Part shown: piece after piece, positions 11,135 to 24,400 of the stretch
Layout: each line of letters opens with the position of its first letter
Numbering within the stretch: the stretch's first letter is position 1
DNA from: Corbicula japonica
Lineage: Eukaryota > Mollusca > Bivalvia > Venerida > Cyrenidae
Reading direction: 5' to 3'
Length of the DNA: 64,000 nt
NCBI GenBank assembly: GCA_038501625.1
Contig: JAZAYU010000005.1
Span: 1,612,001-1,676,000, forward strand
Program-made: the position numbers and the translations under genes
Notes under the pieces: generated by a model
What the model was told of the DNA's origin: nothing
The model's input: the letters and a program-made list of their open reading frames with translations, nothing else
Databases searched by the model: none

Positions 11135-12041
11135 AACCCATACATGCCAGGTATCGAAAAAAAATTAAGTGAGACTGGTGTCATTTTTAAGTGAGATTTG
11201 AGCAAAAATAAGTGAGATTTTCTAAAGCGTGTCGAAACATGGTATATTTTAAATGTTCTTAATGTACCTTTACCTTTTTCTTTAATGAAAAGTGAAGTCA
11301 ACAGTCAGTTACATTACTTTAATGAAGTAACAAGACAATTAAACACATTTTTTAAATCAAATAAAATATTTGTGACAAAAATCTTTATGCCACATTTATA
11401 TTAAAAATGCCCACTGAAAGTTCAAACTATTCAAGCCATTAGTTATCCACTAAATGCAATTACTGACTTGGCATTTATGCAGAAAGTCTAGAGTTGCATA
11501 AAAATTATTTATGTAGCTTTACATAAAGGGGAAAAAGGGCCCAAAAATTTGACAAATCTTGTTTTTATTCACCTTAGATTAATGCTTCAACATGCCAATT
11601 AAAACCAAAACTCTTCACAATTAACACCTTCAAAATAATGCCCTTAGACGTTTACCCATCCGTAGCCGAAAACTGTAACACTTGCATTGAAATTGTACCC
11701 CAGCTGAGACATAAAGATGTTTGAGTAAACATATCAATTAATAAGAAAAGATAATTGAATAACACCTTATCTAACATAGGATGTTAATCCATTGCCCCAA
11801 GGTAATTGCAGCAGAGGAAATAAACAAAATGTCATATTTCCAATAATCACTGTCAATCAAGCGCTTTCATTTCGGCGATCCTCGGACTTTTTGGAGACAT
11901 TGAAATGTGCACTGCAGATGACATCTTTTTTAAAGAGAAATTAACAAAAATACGTGAGTTTTTTGTTTTTATCCGTTAGACCGTGAGGGTGGGTGAAATT
12001 CCGTGAGTTTTTACCTCACGGCGTGAGACTTGGCATGTATG
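11135..12041. mobile_element. Probable non-autonomous DNA element, about 0.9 kb
   Basis: The ends CATACATGCCAGGT (11,137) and ACTTGGCATGTATG (12,028) are inverted. The repeated phrase AGTGAGATTT/AGTGAGACTGG near the left end echoes GTGAGGTAAAAACTCACGG-type sequence near the right end. The element lies between two TTAA sites, the right one shared with the next family A copy. No open frame of note is present, so its transposase source is unknown. Confidence 0.5.
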
Positions 12042-12286
12042 TTAACCCTTTCCTCCATAGATACACCTGTATTGCGAGTGTGAACATTTTAGATCCAGAT
12101 CAGCCAGCACATCTGATTCTGTGGCATCTGATCAGGATCTAACTGGTCGCTTTGATTTGTTAGGTTATCTCTCACCAAAATGCGACCAGGGCAGATCCTG
12201 ATCAGACGGCAAAGATGTGCTAGCTGATCTGTATCTACGCTGGTAGCACATGTGTAAAAAGGCGTATATATGGAGGAAAAGAATAA
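12042..12286. mobile_element. Family A MITE copy
   Basis: Begins TTAACCCTTTCCTCCATAGA and ends TATATATGGAGGAAAAG, both hairpins present. The left TTAA abuts the preceding 0.9-kb element, so one inserted at the border of the other. Confidence 0.8.
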
Positions 12287-12446
12287 TAGAATGATACAGT
12301 AACATGCCCCCACAGATTTGTTAACTGCATGCTTGTCACAAATATTGTAACTTCGAAATTAAATAATACTACAATGGATGTACAGCATGATCCGGTCACT
12401 AACAGATCATATTGAACAAGAGTAGATGTGCTTCTTGTGTTTCCAG

Positions 12447-15400
12447 CGGCCAGGTGAGGATCATGACGTCCGACGGCGAGGGCGGCACCTACTCTGATGA
12501 TGATGAATGGTGTGAGCCGCAGAGACCCCCGGTTGGTAAGTGTTAACCCTTTCCGGTACAGGCACACCTTTATTGCTAGGGCGAACAGTTTAGATCCAGA
12601 TCAGCCGTTCGCTTTTTGATTCATCAGGTTATATCTGACCAAAATGCGACCAGTGCAGATCCTGATCAGACAGCACGGATGTGCCGGCTGATCTGGATCT
12701 ACACTGGTCGCACATGCGTAAAAATGCGTATATATCCAGGAAAGGGTTAAATTGACACCCCTTAAATCTTTACTCCATATGTGTGTGTTTTATCCCACGT
12801 GTAGCCAGTGTAGAACCAGATCAGCTGGCACATTCTGTGAAATTGACTTAAACAGGTTCTTTAAAATTGTTTAAATTTTCATATTTTATAATTTTTTAAC
12901 CAGCAGTGTGAATAAATGGTATTAAAGTGTTCTTGGCATAGGGAAGCTATTAAACTGGCATACATTGTTAACATAATGGGCTTGAAGACTACATGTAATT
13001 TGAACTTTTGGCAAGTGTATGTTACAGTTGGTATCATCCATAATTCATAATTTTTTGTACATTAAATTTTGCTTGGCTAGTAACAAATGATTGACTGTTG
13101 GCTTTATTTTTCAGCGGATCCAAATCCAGACACCTCCAATATTGAGGTAAGAGTCTGGTCAAAACCTTGATGTTATTCCTGCGTTCTACCATAACTTTTA
13201 TCATGAAATGGACTAGCCAATTCCAGAATTGCTATTTTATACATTTATCTGAGATTCAATCATTTAATTATGGCTGGGAGAGTCAATTACATAAATCCAT
13301 GTGGGATAGTTCAGAGGCAGATCCAGACAGAGGTTCAGTGGTGTCACCCAAACCCTCTATAAGCAGCTATACATTGTATTTAGTTTTTGGGAAGAAAATT
13401 GGAAATTTCTGGAAATCTGAATCTGACCCTATTCATTATACAAACACATTAGCCCTTTCCTCCATATAATTATATGCATTTTTCAGCATGTCGGACCAAT
13501 GTAGATCCAGATCAGCCAGCACATTCGTGCTGACTGCTCAGGATCTGCACTGGTCGCATTTTGGTCAGAAATAACCTAACAAATCAAAAAGCGAACAGTC
13601 ACATCCTGATCAAATGTCAGATGTGCTGGCTGATCTGGATCTACACTGTTTGCCCACACAATAAAGGGGTGTCTATGGAGGACAGGGTTAAAGAAAGTCT
13701 ATACCATAGCATGGATAGTCCAAGCATAGTTTATTTAATACCAAATTTACTTGTTCAGTAGGAAAATTCATGCTGCCATTTGAACTTCTGTATCAATAAG
13801 TTTTCAGACATAATACAATTTTGAAGGTAACAAAATAATTACTCTTATTATAATAAGAAGTATAGAAATTTCACACAGAAAAGTTTACTTTGTTATTTAC
13901 TAAATTATTTAATAGTTTTTAAATAACAACAAAAGATTGTGAAAATTAAATCTGAGTATGATTTTAATTTTTGCATATTTTGTGCTAGGGAAAGTGTGCA
14001 ATATCAATCCTGGCAAAATTAAACCATTGATAATCTAATTTTATGAGAATAACACAACTGCGTGTATTTATGCCTGAGCTAAAATGTCTTTTATGTCTTC
14101 TGTCAAATTTCATCTCTGTGAAATCAATGAATATCACTGTATTTTTCATAATCTTTAATTCAGGTTCTGATATTATCTAGGGATCCTTTTACAAAATAAT
14201 AAACCAAAAGTTGTTTTTTATAGAAAAATGATATCTACGAAGAAATTCTTCTCAAATCAGGAAGAAGTAGTGTCTTCGATAAATCCCATCCCACCTTGGC
14301 TCACATGTTATACAAGGTTCGTGTCATAATATGTGCTTGTGCTTATTTAGATCAATGAAAATGACAATTTAAAAACTTTAAAATGGGGCGCGCCACGGGA
14401 AAAGGTACCTTCGGTCATATTTTGTGACATTTTAGTTTTTACTGTTTTTAGAAATAACTAAAAAGTATCTATTATTTTCTTATAACTAAACGGTGATTTT
14501 ATTACACTTTTTTGACAATAAAGTGGTACTTTTACCGCGCGTTGCATAAGAATTAATGTCGTCCGCTCAACTTTATGACGTCATTTTTAGGATTAACGTC
14601 AATTGTCCGAAGGTACCTTTTCCCGCGACGCGCCCCAAATAATGTTCAGTGTTGCTACTAGGTTATGCAATTATCATGCAGTATTGCTTACTTCAGGATT
14701 GTTTTGGTTTTACTTTTTCACACTCAGTCTTTTTCAAACATAACCGATGCTTTTCAAGTTATTTTTTAAACATTACCAATTATTTATTATTTCAAAAAAA
14801 CAATATTTGATTGTTGTTATTTCTTGTTCAGAGACAGACTGGGATGAAGAAACAGATTGGTTTTGGGGCAAGTGATCGCAGAGTTATAAACTGTCAGTAA
14901 GTCCCTTTAACATACTCAGCACAGATTTACTCTGGTCTTTAAGATAATTCATGTGGTTTCATTAACATTCATGCGGGTTTAAAGTTTGCATATTTTGTAC
15001 TGAAATATATGTGGAAATTAAACACCTGCAGTATTGAACCATTAAATAGCACATCCAAATACGGTAATACAGTTGCGTGAAGTAAATCACCAAAAATAAA
15101 ATTATTCATTTGTGACTATTGCATGAAAATTTGCCCTCATTAAATTAATAAATACCAAAGTATAAGGAATCAAGAATTTTTACCTGATTTATGACAGAGC
15201 CTATAAAACAGTGTTGATGTTGCAGAAATAAGTGTTTATACTCTTTAGAAAATTCATAACAGATTTACCCCTTACACCATGGATATGCCTTTTATCCCAA
15301 AGCCTACCTGTGTAGATGTAAATCTGCTAGCTCATCAGTGCCAACTGATCTAGATCAACACTGTTAGTGGTCAAATATAACTTTTCTTAACCCTTTCACC

Positions 15401-18400
15401 CATATATACACATTTTTACGCGTGTGCAACCAGTGTAGATCCCAATAAGCTGGCACATCCGTGCCGTCTGATCAGGATCTGCACTGGTCGCATTTTGGTC
15501 AAAGATAACCTAAGAAATCAAAAAGCGAACAGTTTAGATCCTGATCAGATGGCACAGATGTGGTGTCTGATCTGGATCTAAACTGTTCGCCCTTGCAATA
15601 AAGGTGTACTTACAGAGGAAAGGGTTAATGAATCAAATAGCAAACAGTGTAGATGATACCCTGTTAAGACAGCACACCTGATTTGGATCTATACAGGTTG
15701 CCCTTTCAATATAATTCATACCTATGAAGTAAATGATTACCGTCATTGTTTGAATATAAGCCGCACTTTTTCCCCAGAATTTGGAAGTAAAAAGTTGGGG
15801 GTGCGGCTAATACACAGGTTTGGCTGCTTATACTTTTCGTTAAGCCATTTTCATCTGTTCCATCACGTTTTGGTGCAGTGCGGCTTATGCATGATTGCGG
15901 CTTATATTTGAACAATGACGGTAATACTTTACTCCATGGGATATTAGGGCTATTATTACTAGGGCTAACAGTGTAGAGCCAGGTCAACCGGCACATCTGT
16001 TTGTCTGAACAGGATCTACACTGTTTGCTATAGATCTCATCAGTTATTTCTGACCAAGAAGCAACCAGTGAAGATCCAGATCAGATGGCATGAATATGCC
16101 AGCTGATCAGGATTTGCACATGTTGAACAAGCAATGCAACAAATAAATATAGAGTTAAGGGTTAAAAGCATTAAATTCCATTTGCTAATATCAATATAAA
16201 TACTACCTACTTCTAATTTCAGATGATTTGTTTCTTATGATATTGATGTTTTTTGCAGATTTTTACCAAATTACTGTGATACTGTAGCTAGTTACAGACA
16301 AAAAGCTTTCTGTGGCACATATTCTGTAGACGGCAATATATTCCTCTCCGCCTCACAAGGTGAGTATGCCCAGAGTTGTCTTTCTTTGTTAGTTACAGAC
16401 AGAAAGCTTTCTGTGGCATGTAATCTGTAGACGGCAACATATTCCTATCCACCTCACAAGGTGTGAATTTCCAGAGTTGTCGTTCTTTGCTAGTTATGGA
16501 CAGTATACTTTCTGTGGAACAGATTCTGTGGAGGTGAGCATACCCAGCATTGTTTTCCTTTGCTAGTAAAAGACAGAAAGCTCTTTTTGGCACATAATTA
16601 TTCTGTAGACGGCAATATATTTTTATCCACCTCATAAGGTGAGTAAACCAAGAGTTTTCCTTCTTTGTTAGTTACAGACAGAAAGCTTTCTGAGGCACAT
16701 TTTCTGTAGACGTCAGCATTATTCTCTCCTCCTCACAAAGTGATTTATATCCAGAGTTGTTTTTCTTTGTGATCCATATTTTATGCGTTGCTAAGTATGA
16801 AAAACATTTTGGATGTTTAAACCCTGCAACCCAAAGTCAATTTAATTTTTATCTGAACACACAGAAATATTGTGAATAAGTTATTTGTCCCACTGACTGA
16901 TAAAAAGAATCAATTCACCTGTGAACAAAAGCAAACTGACTTCAAAGACCTCCTTTAGGTTTTGTTGCTTATACAAATGACAAGTATTTGTGATATAATG
17001 GTGTTTTTGAAATAACAGGTAAAACAGTTACATTTAATTGTAGAGGAAATAACAGTACAGTTTTCTTTACAGCAGCTTGAAGTTGTCACGAAATATGGAA
17101 ATTTATGTAATTGGACATTACTAGTCAAAACATAGTTGCAAATCAAACTATTGTGTATAATCTAATAGTTTGTGAACAGCTTTAATTGTAACAAATGTTT
17201 TTTATTTCAAAATTGTCTGAAAAAAAAAATCCATCACAGAAAATGTTATTATTGATTATAACTATGTATTCCAGACAATTAGAAAAATTCTTATAATGAT
17301 CTTGTTTTTTATTTCAGATCAAAATATACGAATTTATGACACACGATATGATGAGTTTGAAGAGATTAAAAAGATTCGCGCAAAGGACGTAGGTTGGAGT
17401 GTACTTGATACAGCTTTTAGGTGGGTTTTATTATTAATCCTCAAAGCACTAAGCACTGCTTCACCTTTTATTCCATATATATGGGTTTTATCGCATGTTC
17501 CATCAGTGTAGATCCAGATCATACATTACATCCTTGTCATCTAAGCTGGATCTGCATTGGTCACTTCTTAGTCAGTAGTAACTGAAAGGACCTGAAAGAG
17601 AACATTGCAGATCCTGATCATGGATGTGCCGGCTGATCTGGATCTACACTGCCCTTGCAAAAAAAGTCGTATATATGGAGTAAAGCATTATGTCACATTT
17701 GTCACCAGTGTAGAGTCTACACTGATGACAAAAGTGATATAATGCCACACTGTAGACCCAGATCAACCTTTGTAAGGTCTACACTACTGCTGTACCATAA
17801 TGTTTCTTGTGATTTCAAATTGTGCATATTTCACTCCAGCATTAATGCACACATTTAATCCCCAGCTAAAATACACCATGTATTAATATGTTCTAAAAGA
17901 AAAAATACAATTGCTCTAATTTATATAAATTTTCACTCTTTCAGTCCAGATGGAAATTATATGGCATATTCCAGCTGGTCAGAATGTAGTAAGTGTTCAA
18001 TTCTATACCTTTTATTCTTTAACATTGGTAAATGGTTCTTTCTAAAAATAGAAAAACTGAAACTTTCAAAGATATCACTGTAGGCACATTTTCCAGTTAA
18101 GAAACTCTTAACACATTTTCCAGTAACAAGACAACACATTTTACAGTTACAAGACTTGACATGTTTTCTAGTTAATAGTCTCAACACATTCTCCAGTTTC
18201 TAATGGTTGACATTGTCCAGTTTTGAGTGACAAACATTTTCCAGTTATGAGTCTCGGAACATTTTCCAGTTACAATTCTTAACACATTTTCCAGTTACCA
18301 ATCTCGACACATTTACCAGTTAAGAGATTTGACACATTTCCAGTTACTTGTCTCAACATATTTCATAGTTAAGAATCTTGACACATTTTTAAGTTACAAT

Positions 18401-21400
18401 TCTGTACATTTTCAAGTCATGAGTTTAAACACATTTTCCAGTTATGAGACTTGACTAATTTTCCAGTTACAAAACTCATTTCTAGTTGACTATTTTAGTT
18501 CATCTGTGTAATGTACACGGAGAAAATGATGTTCATCAAGCCCTACACCTCTTCCCGACAGAGAACAGTTTCTGTATATTTTCATTGAGATTCTCCTCGG
18601 ATAACAGAGAGATCCTTGGCGGGTAAGACACTTCTTTAGTTGGTATAGATACGCACAGTTATTTGAGGGTTGGATGCAAGATGTTGGGAAAGGCAGTTTG
18701 TTTAGAGCAGATTTAGAGTAGTTACTTGATAACTTTCAACTTCCTGGCTAAAATCCACTTGAATATTCAATATTGCTGCTGCCCAAAAGGGGGGGTGGAA
18801 GCAACCCCGCTGAACCCTCTCTGGATTTACCCCTGCATTCAATTCCTCACGTGGTTGACAGAATGGTTTTGGATGGATTAAACATTTCTTAAGTTGTTTA
18901 TTGATTGGTTTCTGGCAAGCATGTAAGCGAGTGTTTGACCATTTTCTGGTAACTTTACCTACTAGACTGGTTTCTATGTTAAGTTTGAACTATATGGTTT
19001 GATTCAATGACAGATTTTTTCGTAAGTACGCAGTTCTGCAAGATGGTTTTTTTTGCAATTTGTAACTGGTTAATATCATGATAAAACATAAATTGACAAT
19101 AACATTTGAGATGTTGTTGTGCTTTAAAAAAAGGTGAAATATGCATATCAGGAATTGCCACATTCAGAAAAATCAGCCTCCCTTCACAGTCAAGAAGAAG
19201 AGAGAGGGAAAGAGTATGGTTAATAAAATGATCTGTTTCAAAGTAAAGGTTTGTGTACTGGTAATTTTTTTACAGTTTTTTTTTTATAATATTGTATGAT
19301 TTTGTTTGTTTCAGAGCAAATGATGGCCATATATATGTGTATGACAGAGACAGTAACCAGCGATCACTCAGGGTAATTCTTATTCCACCACCCCTTTCTC
19401 ATTTTGATTTTGATATTAAAGGAAATCTAGTTCAAGTAGTTAAACGCTTTTCTCCATAGACACTCACTCATTGCATGGGCAAACAGTGTAGATCCAGATC
19501 AGCCAGCACATCTATGCCGTCTGATCAGGATCTAAACTGTTCGCTTTTTGATTTGTTAGGTTATTTCTGACCAAAATGTGACCAGTGTAGATCCTTATCA
19601 GACCACTTGGATGTGCCGGCTCATCTGGATCTACACAGGTCGCACATGCATAAAATTGCGTATATATGGAGGAAAGGGTAAAGTAATATATTCTTTTTTA
19701 CCCTTTATCTACAAGGATGCACCTTTTATAACATGAGTGACCAGTGTAGATTTAGATCAGCAGGCAGATCTGTGCCATCTACATGGATATACACAGATCT
19801 CCTTCACATTCATGAGTTTTTTCTGACCATGATACATTGTAGATTGATATCAGATGCCATTATTGTGCTTGCTGATCTGGATTTACACTAGTTGCCCATG
19901 TGATGATCTTTGTATAATGGATTAAAGGGGTAACAAATGCATATAATTATATAGCATGAAATGAACTTTTATTGATAATAAAAAAGACATTTTTACATAA
20001 ACAGATAGATGCTCATGATGACGACATCAATGCTGTGGCATTTGCGGATATGACATCACAGATACTCTTCAGTGGTGGAGATGATGGACTGTGCAAGGTA
20101 CAGATTCTGCGTTATAATTTGTTGCTGAAATTTTGCATTAAATGAGGTTTATATTTGGAGCCTGTCATGGGACAAAGCTTCAGACGATTTGTTGAAGATT
20201 AACCCTTTCCTCCATAAATACACATTTTTACACATGTGCTACCAATGTAGATCCAGATCAGCTGGTATATCTGTGCAATCTGATCAGGATCTGCACTGGT
20301 CGCATTTTGGTCAGAAATAACCTTAGGAATCAAAAAGCGAACAGTGCAGATCCTGATCAGATGGCACGGATGTGCCGGCTGATCTGGATCTACACTGTTC
20401 GCCCACGCAATAAAGGTGTGTCTATGGAGGAAAGGGTTATTACTTGGTATTGAACATATTTTAAATGAGTGTTCTTGTAAAAGAGGTAGTTCAGAATATA
20501 GAAATCAGTTTTCATTACAGACATTTTGAAATTAAGAACAGAACTGAAAAGATTTTTAAAATCTGTTCACTTGTTGCTAAGATAATGTCAGTTCAATACA
20601 ATGTATTAATCTCAATGTTAATGGGCAACTATTTCAGATTGACTATCGACATCAAGAAATCCACTTTAAATGTTTATTCTTCCATTACAGGTATGGGATC
20701 GTCGCACACTGAAGGAGGAGCATCCGGTACCAGTTGGCACTCTTGCCGGACACTTTGATGGTATTACTTATATTGATGCAAAGGTATGACTTTAGTTCTC
20801 AGGTCCCAAGGTTATAAAACTGAGATTGGAAACCAGTCTCAAATCTAAAGCATCTAATTGGCTGGAATGGCGACCAGTCACCATTTCAGCCAATCAGATG
20901 CTTGAGATTTGAGACTGGTTTCCATGCTCAGTTTTATTACCTTCACACCAGTTCTCAGGTCTCATTTAAACATAACTCTTTCTGAGCTTAATCTACTCAT
21001 GCTTGAAACCAGGCTCCAAGGTTATAAAGCTGAGTTTGGAAACCAGTCTCAAATCTCAAGCATCTGATTGGCTGAAATGGCGACTGGTCGCCATTTCAGC
21101 CAATCAGATGCTTGAGATTTGAGACTGGTTTCCAAGCTCAGTTTTATAACCTTCAGACCAGTTTAGACTAAGATCATGTTGCACATATGTGCAGTTTAGT
21201 TCCTAGCCAGCAAGCATGTTCATGCAGTCTAGTCCAAGGTCAATATGCATATGTGCATAGTTAAGTTCCTGGCATACACATATTGCAGTTAAGTTCAAAC
21301 CCAGCTTGCACATACGTATAATTTAAGTCCCAGATGAACTTGCACATATGTGTACTTTAGTCCAAGGCCTGTATGCACATATGTGCAGTTTAATTGTGGG

Positions 21401-24400
21401 TCAGCATGCACATATCTGGAGTTAAGTTCAAACCCAGTTTGCACATATGTATAATTTTAGTCCCAGGTGACCTTGCACATATGTGTAGTTTAGTCCAAGG
21501 CCTGTATGCACATAAGTACAGTTTAGTTCCATTGTGGGTTAACATGCACATATGTAGAGTTAAGTTCAAACCCAGCTTGCACATATGTATAATTTTAGTC
21601 CCAGGTGAAATTGCACATATATGTAGTTTAGTCCAAGACCTGTATGCACATATGTGCAGTTTAATTGTGGGTCAGCATGCACATATCTGGAGTTAAGTTC
21701 AAACCCAGTTTGCACATATGTATAATTTTAGTCCCAGGTGACCTTGCACATATGTGTAGTTTAGTCCAAGGCCTGTATGCACATAAGTACAGTTTAGTTC
21801 CAGGTCAGCATGCACATATCTAGAGTTAAGTTCAAAACCAGTTTGCACATATGTGGAAGCTAGTCCCAGGCCACATGCACATATTTGTTGTTTAGTCCAA
21901 GACCAGCATGTACATATGTGTAGTTTAGTAAAGAGCCAGAATGCTCACACATATAATCTATTCCTAGATCACCATGCACTTAATTTTATTAGCCATTGTC
22001 TCTTGTCCTTTTTTGCTGAGAAATCATCAATAAAGTTAAGTTACACAACCAAGCACATCTTTTATATAAATTATATACACATGTAAAGCAAAGAAATTTT
22101 TATAATACAGACGGGGCCACTGACTGTTTAGTACAATGTCATTTTGATAAATTGCTTTTAGTAGCAGCGCCAATATAGTGTATATAACATGACCAAGCAA
22201 ACCTATTACATTACAGGGTGATGCACGCTACCTGTTGTCTAATGCAAAAGATCAAACAATGAAACTCTGGGATATACGCATGTTTTCTTCGCGAGAGGCA
22301 GTAGAACAAACAAAGAAGGCGGTTTCAAAGCAGCGGTGGGATTACAGGTGGCAGCAAGTCCCTCGAAAAAGTATGTTCTAGTTATCCTAAGGCTCAAACT
22401 TTTACAGGTGTAAATGGTGACGTTTCGATTCTAGGACGTAAATGTTTACCGAATCTTGGACCGTTTAAACGAACGGTCACATGATTATAAAGGCGGGAAA
22501 ATATTTACTGAAAATCGGCAACGAAACACAAAAAATAATATTAATTTGCCGCATTTCAACACATGTAGTAGATCTACTTGTAGTGTAACTTGATTTGTAA
22601 TTGCAAGTTCGTCATTATGTTATTTTGTTGTTGGATGTAGCAAATTGACAGATTTGGAATTTCACAAGTTTGTCACGGAAGTTTAGCTATCCGATAGATA
22701 TATTGGTTTATATGGCTCCCTTAAATTGCGTAATCATGGAGTTGCAATGTGGTGGAGCTGTAATGTATCCTTCATTTCATGGAGTAAACCTTTTATCAGC
22801 AGGGCGAACAGTGTAGATCCAGATTTACCAGTACATCGATGCCGACTGATCATAATTTACACTGTCTGCATTTAGGTTTATTATATGGGGCATGTGTGAC
22901 TAAAGTCTGAATAAAAACTGGTCAGATTTCTTTGTTCATTTATCTACCTCTGTAAAAATGAGCCACGCCATGTGCAAAATGGGTCTTCAGAGATATTTTT
23001 GAAATCATTAGCTTTGCTATTTTTGGAAAGAAATACTTTTAACTCGCCTGGCTGTAACATCAGCTTGGTGAGTAATGGGTAAAATACATTATGTTTGCCA
23101 TATTTTCAGTGGTAGATAAAAATCGCAGACTACCTGGTGACACCTCAGTGATGACGTACAAAGGCCACTCAGTATTACATACGTTGATACGATGCCATTT
23201 CTCGCCGGCGTTCAGCACGGGACAAAGATACGTGTACACTGGCTGTGCGATGGGAAGTGTGATAAGTAAGTTATTGGTACTGTTGCTTTAATTTCATGTG
23301 ATATATGGGGACTGCACTTAAGATGTTTGTAGCTTGTTGCACTTAAGACGTTTGTATCTCAGGGCTTTTTTTCCTTTTTCAGTATGGGCTTTTTACAGGT
23401 GCCTTCCTCTCAAAAAATTTCCTTAAAGTCATGGAATTCTTTCTCCAAAAAGTAACTTTACATTAAGTCTATTACTCCCCTTTTGAGCAGCAATCACACT
23501 ATTTTCCACAAAGTTATAGGGCATGGGCTTCCCTGGCATTGAAAAAAACCTTGATAATCTAATTCTTTACAGAAATTTAATTGAAACTGTCTGGTTTGCA
23601 ACTCTCAATGTTTTTCTTCATATCTGTTTTATCTGTAACTTACAATTGAAATTAATATCATTTTATAATGCTTGGATTTGATTGGATAAAAAGATATTGT
23701 TCACAGAAGGGGAGGGTCCATCAATAAGTGAGTGTGGCTAATGAATTAAAAAAAAACATTTTTATTTTATTCCATCAAAATGCTCATTTGAAAATATGGG
23801 GCACGTCATGGGAAAAGGTACCTTCGGTCATTTTTAGTGATATTTTAGTTTTTACTAAATTAAGAAAGAACTTACAACTTAAAATCAATTTCTTATAACT
23901 AAAATGTAATTTGGTTACACATTTTGACAATAAAATGGTATTTTTACCGCGAAATGCATAATAAGTAATGTCCTTTATGACGTCATATCAAAGATTAACG
24001 TCAACTGTCCAAAGGTACCTTTTCCTGTGACACGCCCCATATAATGATTAACTTTAAATACATGATAGTTATGATAAATTGCAAAACTACATTTTACCTT
24101 GATCTACAATGATTTTGTATGAATAGTAACTTAAAGATTGTTAAAAATGCTGTGGTATCATTTTAATTTGTTAGGACAAATATTCCGATCAAAGCCGCGA
24201 ATGATATGAAAAGTGTAGGCTTAATTAAATTCATGCAACTGTGTATTTCTATTATAAATATATTATTTTCTAGTGCAATTTCCCTCAGGGGTTTAAATTA
24301 GCATAGTTACCGTATTGCAAAATAAATTTTTATCCCCCACAAAATATAATATCACAGTAATACCAATCAAATTTAATTTAACCTTTGATGGTCTTAACGG

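Noticed and set aside
1..12446. First coding exon of DCAF11
   Set aside because: I looked for an acidic, leucine-rich segment ending in a phase-compatible donor and found none among the repeats; it may lie upstream of the window.
13167..13469. 100-codon plus-strand frame starting after a DCAF11 exon
   Set aside because: It lies in an intron; exon 13115-13146 ends with a good donor and joins in phase to 14224, and the frame has no family similarity.
16391..16770. Additional functional exons of DCAF11
   Set aside because: The duplicated units have stops and frameshifts and lack the 5' part of the exon; the 16259-16359 exon joins perfectly to 17318-17420 without them.
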